This document shows positions 24,421 to 32,678 of a stretch of DNA of 64,000 nucleotides, one piece after another. The notes below the pieces were generated by a model. The model was given only the letters and a program-made list of their open reading frames with translations. It was not told where the DNA came from and searched no databases. This DNA is from VMDJ01 sp038146785 (GTDB taxonomy: Bacteria > Pseudomonadota > Gammaproteobacteria > Chromatiales > Chromatiaceae): contig JAYQSI010000002.1 of the NCBI GenBank assembly GCA_038146785.1, positions 1 to 64,000 of the forward strand, read 5' to 3'. The translations under genes and the position numbers were made by a program. How positions within the stretch are numbered: the first letter of the stretch is position 1; every line of letters starts with the position of its first letter.

Positions 24421-26271
24421 ATGGCATGGGCACAGAAAATCCTTCGCGTTAACTTGAACGAAGGTACTGTTAAAAGCGAACCACTCAACATGGAATGGGC
24501 AGATGCCTATTTAGGTCAGCGTGGTTTGGCGACTAAATATTTGATCGAAGAAACTGATCCTAAATGCGATCCGATGGGTCCTGATAACAAGTTGATCTTC
24601 GCGACCGGTCCGTTGACTGGCACGATGGCATCAACCGGTGGTCGTTACTCGGTTATCACTAAAGGTCCTTTGACTGGCGCAATTGCGTGTTCTAACTCAG
24701 GTGGTTACTTGGGTGCTGAGCTGAAAGCAGCGGGCTGGGATATGGTGATCTTTGAAGGTAAGTCGGATAAGCCGGTTTATCTCTACATTAATAACGATAC
24801 CGCTGAATTGCGTGATGCATCGCATTTGTGGGGCACATCGGTTTGGGATACCGATAAGCAACTGCATAAAGATCACCACGATCCATTGTTGCGTGTTGCG
24901 TGTGTGGGCCGCTCTGCAGAGCAGGGTTGTATGTACTCAGCAATCGTTAACGATATGCACCGTGCAGCAGGTCGTTCTGGTGTGGGTGCTGTTATGGCGT
25001 CTAAGAATGTTAAAGCATTGGCCGTTCGCGGTACTAAGGGTGTTGGCAATATCAAAGACCCAATGGGCTTTATGAAGGCGACCGAAGAGGGCAAGAAGGT
25101 ATTGCGTGAGAACGCGGTCACTGGCCAAGGTCTACCAGCCTACGGTACTCAGGTGCTGATGAACGTGATCAACGGCATGGGTGCGCTACCAACGCGCAAC
25201 ATGAGCGAGGTTCAGTTCGAAGGTGCTGAGAACATCTCGGGTGAAGCCATGCACGAGCCACGCGAAAGCGACGGCAAGCCAAACCTCACCACGAATGCTG
25301 CGTGCTTCGGTTGTACGATCGCTTGTGGTCGTATCTCTACAATCGATAAGACGCACTTCACCATTGAAAACAAACCGCAGTATTGGGGTGCATCAGGTGG
25401 CTTGGAATATGAAGCAGCATGGGCGCTCGGTGCTGATACCGGTGTTGATGATTTGGATGCACTGACTTACGCCAACTTTGTGTGTAACGAAGATGGTATG
25501 GACCCGATTACCTTGGGTGCAACGGTTGCTGCTGCGATGGAGCTTTATAAGATCGGTGCGATCACCAAAGAGCAAACCGGCGGTATTGAATTTAACTTTG
25601 GCTCAGCAGAGGCATTGGCCGCTGCAGTTGAGTGGGTAGCCTCGGGTGAGGGCTTCGGTAAGGATCTCGCATTGGGCTCAAAGCGTATGTGTGAGAAGTA
25701 TGGCCATCCAGAGCTCTCTATGACGGTTAAAGGTCAGGAGTTCCCAGCCTACGATCCACGTGGCGTGCAGGGCATGGGTTTGACTTACGCAACCTCTAAC
25801 CGTGGTGCGTGTCACTTACGTTCGTACACCATCGCTTCTGAAGTGCTCGGTATTCCAGTGAAGACCGATCCACTTGAGACCGAAGGTAAAGCTGCCTTGG
25901 TTAAAGCATTCCAAGATGCGACAGCGGCATTCGATTCATCAGGCCTGTGTCTGTTTACCTCGTTCGCTTGGAGTTTGGACGATGTGGCGCCTCAGCTCGA
26001 TACCGCGTGTGAAGGTGGTTGGAGTACTGAGAAGTTGGTCGAGGTAGGTGAGCGTATCTGGAACCTTGAGCGTGAATACAACCGCTTAGCCGGCTTTACC
26101 GCAGCGGATGACACCTTGCCTAAGCGTCTGTTGAAGGATGCAGCTAACGTAGGCCCTGCAGCGGGTCGCGTTAATGATCTGGATAAGATGTTGCCTGAAT
26201 ACTACGAGCTTCGTGGTTGGACAACAGATGGCGTGGTAACTGACGAGACCAAAGCGCGTCTCGGTTTGTAA
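24421..26271 (+). CDS. aorB: Tungsten-containing aldehyde:ferredoxin oxidoreductase subunit AorB
   Basis: 616 residues, the usual length of the family. The N-terminal part (GPLTGTMASTGGRYSVITKGPLTG region) binds one face of the tungsto-bispterin. The 4Fe-4S cluster ligands are C295xxC298xxxC302 (ACFGCTIACG) and Cys 510 in SSGLCLF. The enzyme oxidises aldehydes to acids in the cytosol, and relatives also reduce acids or use H2. The companion genes (MoaD, MoeA, tungstate transporter) all support tungsten. Confidence 0.94.
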   Translation: MAWAQKILRVNLNEGTVKSEPLNMEWADAYLGQRGLATKYLIEETDPKCDPMGPDNKLIFATGPLTGTMASTGGRYSVITKGPLTGAIACSNSGGYLGAELKAAGWDMVIFEGKSDKPVYLYINNDTAELRDASHLWGTSVWDTDKQLHKDHHDPLLRVACVGRSAEQGCMYSAIVNDMHRAAGRSGVGAVMASKNVKALAVRGTKGVGNIKDPMGFMKATEEGKKVLRENAVTGQGLPAYGTQVLMNVINGMGALPTRNMSEVQFEGAENISGEAMHEPRESDGKPNLTTNAACFGCTIACGRISTIDKTHFTIENKPQYWGASGGLEYEAAWALGADTGVDDLDALTYANFVCNEDGMDPITLGATVAAAMELYKIGAITKEQTGGIEFNFGSAEALAAAVEWVASGEGFGKDLALGSKRMCEKYGHPELSMTVKGQEFPAYDPRGVQGMGLTYATSNRGACHLRSYTIASEVLGIPVKTDPLETEGKAALVKAFQDATAAFDSSGLCLFTSFAWSLDDVAPQLDTACEGGWSTEKLVEVGERIWNLEREYNRLAGFTAADDTLPKRLLKDAANVGPAAGRVNDLDKMLPEYYELRGWTTDGVVTDETKARLGL

Positions 26272-26288
26272 TCCGTTAAGACCTCATT

Positions 26289-26320
26289 GCAAGGCCTCGA
26301 AAGAGGCCTTGCTTGATTTT
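26289..26320 (+). terminator. Terminator-like hairpin between aorB and aorC
   Basis: GCAAGGCCTC (26289-26298) and GAGGCCTTGC (26303-26312) close a GAAA tetraloop, followed by TTGATTTT. It is weaker in T-run than a full terminator and may lower aorC expression or protect the aorAB message. Confidence 0.72.
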
Positions 26321-26343
26321 ACGCATAGCAAAAGGTTTTCAAG

Positions 26344-27654
26344 ATGCAGCATGTGATCATTGGTGCTGGCCCAGCAGGCGTTGTTGCCGCTGAAACAATT
26401 CGTAAAGCTGATCCTTCAGCAAAAGTCACGTTGATTGGTAACGAGCCGGAGAATCCGTATTCTCGTATGGCGATCCCTTATTACCTTGTGGGTCAGATTC
26501 CAGAAGAGGGCACGCACTTGCGTAAAACGGCGTGTCACTTTGAAGACAACAGTATTGAGGTGCGCAAAGAGCATGTCGCTAAAGTGGATACTGCTTCAAA
26601 CAGCTTAACGCTTGAGTCGGGTGATACGGTGAGTTACGACCGCTTGTTGATTGCAACCGGTTCGCGCCCAATCCATTTGCCCATTCCTGGTGCTGATCTG
26701 CCTGGTGTGGTGAACTGTTGGACGCTAGAAGACGCACGTCAGATCGCCTCTGTGTGTAAGGCGGGTAATAAAGCGGTATTGATTGGTGCTGGTTTCATTG
26801 GCTGCATCATTCTTGAGGCATTGGCTCGCAGTGGTGTTGAGTTGACAGTGGTTGAAGCTGAGAATCGCATGGTGCCGCGCATGATGAATGATGCGGCAGG
26901 CGGTTTGATTAAAGATTGGTGTGAGCAGCAAGGTGTTGCGGTACGTACCTCAAGTCGAGTGAAGTCCATTAAAGGTGGCTCATCGGCTGGTTTCTTTAGC
27001 AAGTTATTTGGCGGCGGATCGTCAAATGAAGATGGATTAACGGTTGAGCTAGAAAGCGGCGAAAAGATTGCAGCAGACATCGTGATCTCGGCGACCGGTG
27101 TTGAGCCGAATACGCATTTCCTCAAAGACTCAGGTATCAAGATTGATCACGGTATTGTGGTGAATGATCGTCTGCAAACAAACGTAGATAACGTGTATGC
27201 GGCAGGTGATGTCTGTCAGGGTTATGACTTCTCAACGGGCATGCAAACGGTTCAAGCTATTCAGCCAACGGCGACAGAACATGGTCGTGTTGCTGCGAGC
27301 AATATGGTTGGCCACGATCTGGCGCACATCGGCAGTGTGAACATGAACGTGCTCGATACCATGGGTTTGATCTCAAGTTCATTTGGCATGTGGATGGGTG
27401 TTGATGGCGGTGAGTCTGCTGAGCTGAATCGTCCGGAAGCTTTCCAGTACATGAATATTCAATTTAAAGATGATGTGATTGTGGGTGCCTCAAGTCTAGG
27501 TCTGACAAACCATGTGGGTGTGCTACGTGGCTTGATTCAATCTCGTACGCATTTGGGTGAGTGGAAGCAAAAGCTCATGGATGACCCAACGCGCATCATG
27601 GATGCCTTTGTGGCACTAAACATGTCGCCTTCACCGCGGGGCGCAATACACTAA
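26344..27654 (+). CDS. aorC: AorC-like FAD/NAD(P) oxidoreductase subunit
   Basis: 436 residues. It has an FAD site near the N-terminus (GAGPAGVVAAE), the NAD-binding repeat in the middle (IGAGFIGC), and the second FAD motif NVYAAGDVC. It would pass electrons from AorA to NAD+. A flexible Gly/Ser-rich insertion (about residues 215-235, around GFFSKLFGGG) interrupts the NAD domain and is unusual for the family. It could be a docking loop. Its start is 72 bases after aorB, beyond the hairpin. Confidence 0.88.
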   Translation: MQHVIIGAGPAGVVAAETIRKADPSAKVTLIGNEPENPYSRMAIPYYLVGQIPEEGTHLRKTACHFEDNSIEVRKEHVAKVDTASNSLTLESGDTVSYDRLLIATGSRPIHLPIPGADLPGVVNCWTLEDARQIASVCKAGNKAVLIGAGFIGCIILEALARSGVELTVVEAENRMVPRMMNDAAGGLIKDWCEQQGVAVRTSSRVKSIKGGSSAGFFSKLFGGGSSNEDGLTVELESGEKIAADIVISATGVEPNTHFLKDSGIKIDHGIVVNDRLQTNVDNVYAAGDVCQGYDFSTGMQTVQAIQPTATEHGRVAASNMVGHDLAHIGSVNMNVLDTMGLISSSFGMWMGVDGGESAELNRPEAFQYMNIQFKDDVIVGASSLGLTNHVGVLRGLIQSRTHLGEWKQKLMDDPTRIMDAFVALNMSPSPRGAIH

Positions 27655-27662
27655 GTGTTTTA

Positions 27663-27688
27663 TGGCGCCGATAAGGCGCCAGTTTATT
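27663..27688 (+). terminator. Weak terminator-like hairpin between aorC and moeA
   Basis: TGGCGCC and GGCGCCA pair around GATAA, followed by GTTTATT. With a 7-bp stem and a short T-rich tail it is probably an attenuator rather than a full stop. Confidence 0.6.
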
Positions 27689-27730
27689 TCTCGTAGTAGA
27701 GCGATGTCATAAATCGCCGAGAGTCCTCAT

Positions 27731-29002
27731 ATGAAAGAAGCTGAATTTGAAGTCCAACCTTCTTGTGCGGATGTCACCGTGCATAACTCGATCAGTGTTG
27801 CTGAGGCACGATCAGCTATTCAAAATCAAATTACGCCTTTGCGTGACCAAGAGACGGTTGCGATTCGCTCTGCATTGGGCCGTTATTTGGCATGTGATTG
27901 TCAGTCGCGTTTAGATGTCCCTAGTCATACAAACTCTGCGATGGATGGCTATGCCTTGTTAGGTAGCGATCTTCCGTCAGAGGGTGTTAAAAGCTATGAG
28001 GTTATCGATACGGTCACCGCGGGTAACATCAGTACTAAAACCGTTAAAACTGGCCAGTGTATGCGCATCATGACTGGCGGCAGTATGCCGGCCGGAACCG
28101 ATACCGTGGTGATGCAAGAGCAAGCGCAGGTGATGGATGATGGTACGGTACGTATCGATGATCGTCATCGCGTGGGTCAAAACGTGCGTCACATCGGTGA
28201 GGATATTGCGAGGGATTCGGTCGTGTTTAACGAGGGCCGAAAGCTCTCTGCAGCCGATGTGGGGGTGTTGGCATCGTTAGGTGTAGCTGAACTGCGGGTT
28301 AAGCGCCGTCCACGTGTGGCCTTCTTCTCTACCGGTGATGAGCTTCGCTCTATGGGTGATCAGCTAGAAGAAGGGCAGGTATACGACAGTAATCGATATA
28401 CCTTGTATTCGATGCTAACCACGGCGGGTGCTGAAGTGCTCGATATGGGCGTTATCAAGGATGATAAAGATGCGCTTGAAGAGGCATTTGATCGCGCGAG
28501 CAAGATGGCTGATGTGGTGATTACCTCTGGCGGTGTATCGGTAGGTGAAGCGGACTACACCAAAGAGATTCTGGAACGCTTAGGTAAGATGGATTTTTGG
28601 AGCTTGGCGATGAAGCCGGGTCGTCCACTGACATTTGGCAAAATAGGTAATGCGCTTTTCTTTGGCCTGCCCGGGAATCCGGTGGCGGTGATGTTGACCT
28701 ATATGCAATTTGTTGAACCCGCACTGCGCTATTTTTCATCAGGCGAGTGGCCAAAGTTATTACTACTAAAAGCACGATCTGAAGCCAAGTTAAAGAAGAA
28801 GCCGGGGCGTTTTGAATATGTGCGCGGCATATTGTCGTATGACGATCAGGGTGACCTCACGGTACGTCCATCGGGCACCCAAGGCTCTGGCGTTTTAACC
28901 TCGATGAGTCGATCAAACTGCTTGGTGCTATTAAATGAAGAGCTTAATGTCGTTGAGCCGGGTGATACGGTGACCGTGCAGCCATACGATGTTGTCCTTT
29001 AA
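27731..29002 (+). CDS. moeA: Molybdopterin molybdenumtransferase MoeA, tungsten-operon copy
   Basis: 423 residues. The sequence shows the MoeA pattern in order: SAMDGYAL, IMTGGSMPAGTDTVV, RHIGEDI, FFSTGDEL, TSGGVSVGEADYT and GLPGNPVAV. MoeA inserts the metal into adenylylated molybdopterin. Placed between the aldehyde oxidoreductase subunits and a metal-sensing regulator, this copy probably loads tungsten. Whether another moeA serves molybdenum cannot be seen here. Confidence 0.93.
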   Translation: MKEAEFEVQPSCADVTVHNSISVAEARSAIQNQITPLRDQETVAIRSALGRYLACDCQSRLDVPSHTNSAMDGYALLGSDLPSEGVKSYEVIDTVTAGNISTKTVKTGQCMRIMTGGSMPAGTDTVVMQEQAQVMDDGTVRIDDRHRVGQNVRHIGEDIARDSVVFNEGRKLSAADVGVLASLGVAELRVKRRPRVAFFSTGDELRSMGDQLEEGQVYDSNRYTLYSMLTTAGAEVLDMGVIKDDKDALEEAFDRASKMADVVITSGGVSVGEADYTKEILERLGKMDFWSLAMKPGRPLTFGKIGNALFFGLPGNPVAVMLTYMQFVEPALRYFSSGEWPKLLLLKARSEAKLKKKPGRFEYVRGILSYDDQGDLTVRPSGTQGSGVLTSMSRSNCLVLLNEELNVVEPGDTVTVQPYDVVL

Positions 29003-29331
29003 TGCGTTGGTTGAGCGTTTTATTAAGGGCAGTTCACTTAGCGTTTGTGCTGGCGCTGGGAATCGTTCTCCATTCACCTGAATCACTGACTTACCAATAC
29101 GAAATTATTGTTGCGACTGGATTGAGTGGCGTTGCGTTATTAGCAATGGAAATGTCGAACAAGTTGTTCTTTGCCGAACTTGCGGGCTTATCCATGATCG
29201 CTAAGTTGTGCATGATTGCCGCGATGGCAATCTGGATGGATCAAGCACTTGTTTTATATTGGTTGATTATCTTGTGGTCTGCTTTTTTTGCACATGCGCC
29301 AAGAACATTTCGACATAGAAAGTGGCGATGA
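29002..29331 (+). CDS. Small integral membrane protein of the tungsten operon
   Basis: 109 residues with about four hydrophobic segments and a basic C-terminal tail (RTFRHRKWR). The ATG shares one base with the moeA stop (TAATG), so translation is coupled. I recognise no family. Its place between moeA and the regulator gene suggests it belongs to the tungsten module, for example as a membrane partner of the oxidoreductase, but nothing in the sequence shows this. Confidence 0.72.
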   Translation: MRWLSVLLRAVHLAFVLALGIVLHSPESLTYQYEIIVATGLSGVALLAMEMSNKLFFAELAGLSMIAKLCMIAAMAIWMDQALVLYWLIILWSAFFAHAPRTFRHRKWR

Positions 29332-29352
29332 ATTCTTTGATAGAGTACCTGA

Positions 29353-30222
29353 ATGAAAAATGATTTCTTAACTACTAAAGAAGTAGCCTCTCTGCTTAGA
29401 TTAAAAGAGCGTAAGGTTTATGATTTGGTGGCTAAAAATGAGATTCCCTTTGTAAAGGCTACCGGCAAGCTTCTTTTCCCTAAAAACGAAATTACATCTT
29501 GGGTAAAAGCAAAAGGGCTTGTCGCCTCTGATCATTTGGTGAGGCCCCAGGTGGTTCTCGGTTCTCATGATCCATTACTTGAATGGGCGATTGATTCGTC
29601 TGGATGTGGTCTTGCTTCTCTAGTGCAAGGCAGCTTGGATGGTCTTAAGCGTTTTGTTGCGAACGAAGGTCTTCTATGTGGCATTCATATTGAAAATGAG
29701 CATGACGTTGGATGGAATCTTGAGGCGGCAAATACATACTTATCCTCTTCACCCTGCGTTTTAGTTCATTGGGTGAAGCGTGATAGAGGGCTCGTGGTTT
29801 CTAAAGATTCCCAGATTCATGCAATTGATAATCTTAGGAATGCAAGAGTGGTAAAGCGTCAGTCTGCTGCTGGATCGCAGATAGCGCTGGAGAGAAGGTT
29901 GAGCGAGGCAGGTATAAGCGAAGCTGAGATTAATTATGTGCGTGAAGCAAAAAATGAAACTGAAGCAGCATTAGCGATTGTAGAGGGCGAGGCGGATGTT
30001 TCTTTTGGACTGAGATGTTTTGCTGACCGTTACAAATTAAATTATGTACCAGTTTGTGTTGAATCGTTCGATATTGTTATTGATCGACATGCGTATTTTG
30101 AACCACCGGTTCAAAAATTATTGAGCTTTACGCGAAGTGAAGCTTTCAAAAAAGAGGCGGCTAGATATTCAGGCTTTGATATCTCGGAGACGGGAGTCGT
30201 TCGTTTTAATAGCGCGATCTAG
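29353..30222 (+). CDS. HTH regulator with PBP-like metal-oxyanion sensor domain, tungsten operon
   Basis: 289 residues. An excisionase-type HTH (LTTKEVASLLRLKERKVYDL, then TGKLLFPKNEITSWV) is joined to a PBP-like domain (VVLGSHDPLLEWAI, then KRQSAAGSQIALERRL). It is a clear paralogue of the regulator at 11474, with the same two-domain plan. It likely senses tungstate or cofactor and controls the aor operon, the convergent tup genes, or both. No ligand residues can be named with safety. Confidence 0.82.
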   Translation: MKNDFLTTKEVASLLRLKERKVYDLVAKNEIPFVKATGKLLFPKNEITSWVKAKGLVASDHLVRPQVVLGSHDPLLEWAIDSSGCGLASLVQGSLDGLKRFVANEGLLCGIHIENEHDVGWNLEAANTYLSSSPCVLVHWVKRDRGLVVSKDSQIHAIDNLRNARVVKRQSAAGSQIALERRLSEAGISEAEINYVREAKNETEAALAIVEGEADVSFGLRCFADRYKLNYVPVCVESFDIVIDRHAYFEPPVQKLLSFTRSEAFKKEAARYSGFDISETGVVRFNSAI

Positions 30223-30227
30223 CCAGT

Positions 30228-30252
30228 AACGCCACCCCAAAAGGGTGGCGTT
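30228..30252. terminator. Bidirectional terminator between regulator and tupA
   Basis: AACGCCACCC pairs with GGGTGGCGTT around CAAAA, lying between two convergent genes. There is little T-run on the plus side, but it is positioned to stop both transcripts. Confidence 0.75.
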
Positions 30253-30265
30253 GATATTTCATTGA

Positions 30266-31084
30266 TTATTTAGCGTTAGGGAAAAACAACTGATCCCCTT
30301 TGACCTTGTATGAGGCGATGGTTGATTGACCTTTAGAAGATAGTAGCCAGTCAATAAACTTCTGTCCTGCGCTAACGTTAACCGTTGGACACTTAGCTTT
30401 GTTCACTAGGATGACACCGTATTGGTTAAATAAACGCTTATCACCTTCCACTAAAACCTTAAAGTCACCCTTGTTGGCAAACTTGGTCCAAGAGGCGCGG
30501 TCACTCATTACATAAGCACCCATGCCAACAGCCGCATTCAGCGTGGCTCCCATGCCAGAGCCGGTTTCACGATACCATGACCCTGAGCTTTTAGAGGGGT
30601 CTGTGCCTGCCGCTTTCCATAGCTTTTTCTCAGCCTTATGTGTGCCTGAATCATCACCACGAGAAGCGAAGAGAGCTTTTTTGGCGGCAATTTTATTTAG
30701 CGATGCTGAAACATCATTTGAGCCACTAACGCCAGCAGGGTCTGCTGCAGGTCCGGCAATAATGAAGTCGTTGTACATAAGGTCTGAGCGTTTAACGCCA
30801 TAGCCGTCGTTAACAAATTTTTCTTCGGCTGATTTTGCGTGCACTAAAAGCACGTCCCCATCACATCGCATAGCATTTTTAATGGCTTGGCCTGTGCCTA
30901 CTGCAACGACATTAACGGTGATGCCGGTGTCGGCTTTTATTTTGGGCAAAATGTAATCATATAGACCGGAATTCTTCGTCGATGTTGTTGATTGCACAAG
31001 AATCGATTCAGATTTAGCGGTTGTCATTGATAATGCTAAAACCATTGATGTGCCAATGAGTGTTATTTTTTTCGTGAATGGCAT
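30266..31084 (-). CDS. tupA: Tungstate-binding periplasmic protein TupA
   Basis: 272 residues with a signal peptide. The mature N-terminus has VQSTTSTKNSGLYDYI, the TTSTxxSGL motif that marks TupA and separates it from ModA and WtpA. These proteins bind tungstate tightly and prefer it over molybdate. It is the last gene of tupB-tupC-tupA, with 33 bases between it and the ATPase gene. It supplies the metal for the neighbouring oxidoreductase and perhaps for formate dehydrogenase. Confidence 0.92.
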   Translation of the reverse strand: MPFTKKITLIGTSMVLALSMTTAKSESILVQSTTSTKNSGLYDYILPKIKADTGITVNVVAVGTGQAIKNAMRCDGDVLLVHAKSAEEKFVNDGYGVKRSDLMYNDFIIAGPAADPAGVSGSNDVSASLNKIAAKKALFASRGDDSGTHKAEKKLWKAAGTDPSKSSGSWYRETGSGMGATLNAAVGMGAYVMSDRASWTKFANKGDFKVLVEGDKRLFNQYGVILVNKAKCPTVNVSAGQKFIDWLLSSKGQSTIASYKVKGDQLFFPNAK

Positions 31085-31117
31085 CCCAGTGTTCTCCTTT
31101 GGATGATGTTTAAAACC

Positions 31118-31873
31118 TTAAAGTAGAATTTCGCCAGCTAAAAAGCTTTTGGCTTCGGCTGATCTTGTTGTGGTGAAGAATTGCTGGGCATCTGTGTGCT
31201 CAATCATCCTGCCCTTGTGAAGAAAGATGACGTCAGAACTCAGTCTTTTGGCTTGGCCGATATCGTGAGTGATAAAGATAATCTTCACACCATTATCTGA
31301 AGCTTCTTTGATAATGCTTTCTAAGATGTGAGTTGAGCCTGGGTCGAGACTTGCAGTGGGTTCATCAAGAAACAGTAACTCTGGTTGATTAATAAGTGCG
31401 CGAGCAAGTGAAAGTCGTTGTTGCTCTCCGCCAGATAAAAGCCTGGCCGGCAAGTTCTGTTTTCCAGTCAATTGAATCTTGTCTAGCCAAAATAATAGTT
31501 CTTGTTGTGTTGTTGTTTTTGGCGCCGAAAAGGAAAGATTTTGTATGACACTTCTTCGCAAAAGCGTTGCACGCTGAAAAACCATCGCCTGTTTTGTTTC
31601 TGCTAATGGCTTGTTTTTGGCATTAAAAATCAGAGTTCCGGCATCTGGGTTTAATAGGCCGTGCAGACACTTCAATAGGAGGCTTTTGCCAGCGCCATTT
31701 GGCCCCATGAGCATGGTGATCCCTTTTTCTGGGATAACAGTATTGATGTTATTGAGTAGTAAGTTGTTATTTAACGTGAGGTTAAGACTCTTTAGTTGAA
31801 TGCCTTGGTTGTGACTAGATGCATGACTAGTGATTTCAACAACATTGTTTGTATTTTGATTAGGCATAAGCAT
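31118..31873 (-). CDS. tupC: Tungstate ABC transporter ATPase TupC
   Basis: 251 residues. Walker A GPNGAGKS, the ABC signature LLSGGEQQRLSLA and Walker B LLFLDEPTA are all present. There is no C-terminal TOBE metal-sensing domain, as usual for TupC and unlike ModC. Its start overlaps tupB by 14 bases (a second ATG at 31867 is possible). Confidence 0.9.
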   Translation of the reverse strand: MLMPNQNTNNVVEITSHASSHNQGIQLKSLNLTLNNNLLLNNINTVIPEKGITMLMGPNGAGKSLLLKCLHGLLNPDAGTLIFNAKNKPLAETKQAMVFQRATLLRRSVIQNLSFSAPKTTTQQELLFWLDKIQLTGKQNLPARLLSGGEQQRLSLARALINQPELLFLDEPTASLDPGSTHILESIIKEASDNGVKIIFITHDIGQAKRLSSDVIFLHKGRMIEHTDAQQFFTTTRSAEAKSFLAGEILL

Positions 31874-32561
31874 TCCTTACTGCAAATGCTTTTAAGAGCG
31901 TAACAAAGGCATTAATTATTAATGCCAGTGTTAATAAAATAATACCTAGCGCTAAAGCAACCGATAGTTCACCTTTTGAAGTTTCAAACGCAATGGTTGT
32001 TGTCATGACGCGAGTTAGATGATCAATATTTCCGCCAACAATAATGACGGCGCCAACTTCCGATATGGCTCTTCCAAATCCAGCTAAGACTGTTGTGATA
32101 AGTGAATAGCGAGCATCAATAAGATAAGTGCCTATAGCTTTAGGTAATGGAATGTTTAAGCTTTTAAATAGGTCTTGGTACTCGTTATGAAGGTCATCTA
32201 TTACTTGATAGGTGAGTGCGGCAATAATGGGAGTAATGAGTACAACTTGAGCGATCACCATTGCGGTGGGTGTGTATAGCAAGCCAAGAACACCTAGGGG
32301 CCCAGACCTTGAAAGTAAAAGATAGACCAATAGGCCAACCACAACGGGCGGCATACCCATTAATGAATTCAGTGTTGTTACAGCCAGTTGCTTACCTGGA
32401 AAACGGGATATGGCAAGCACAGTGCCAAGGGGCAAACCCAAGAGCATTGAAATCAGTAGGGAAGAAGAGCCTACCTGAATCGATAGCTCGAGAATTTCAT
32501 ATAAATCAGAATCTCCAGAGGAGATTAGTCTGAAGGCTTCAGAAAAAGCTTCTGTGATCAT
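31860..32561 (-). CDS. tupB: Tungstate ABC transporter permease TupB
   Basis: 233 residues with about five to six membrane helices. It has the binding-protein-dependent permease loop near ATVLAGFGRAISEVGAVIIVGG, which contacts the ATPase. The N-terminus (ITEAFSEAFRLISSGDSDLYEI) matches TupB starts. The ATG has no evident ribosome-binding site and lies 3 bases from a 37-bp palindrome, so translation or transcription may be controlled there. It is first in the operon. Confidence 0.9.
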   Translation of the reverse strand: MITEAFSEAFRLISSGDSDLYEILELSIQVGSSSLLISMLLGLPLGTVLAISRFPGKQLAVTTLNSLMGMPPVVVGLLVYLLLSRSGPLGVLGLLYTPTAMVIAQVVLITPIIAALTYQVIDDLHNEYQDLFKSLNIPLPKAIGTYLIDARYSLITTVLAGFGRAISEVGAVIIVGGNIDHLTRVMTTTIAFETSKGELSVALALGIILLTLALIINAFVTLLKAFAVRNAYA

Positions 32562-32563
32562 AA

Positions 32564-32600
32564 GACTGCATTTTTTACATTGTTTGTAATTTATGCAGTC
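32564..32600. promoter_or_regulatory. 37-bp interrupted palindrome upstream of tupB, candidate operator
   Basis: The outer arms GACTGCAT (32564-32571) and ATGCAGTC (32593-32600) are perfect inverted copies. Inside them TTACA (32575-32579) and TGTAA (32585-32589) are also inverted, all sharing one centre at 32582. It lies directly before the tupB start and would bind a dimeric regulator, or fold as a leader hairpin in the mRNA. Confidence 0.75.
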
Positions 32601-32678
32601 ATCATGTTCTTTTAAGAAAAAAATGCAACAAGCAAACGCTTATTTAGTTAATGCTTATTTCTTAATACATGGTAAGGG

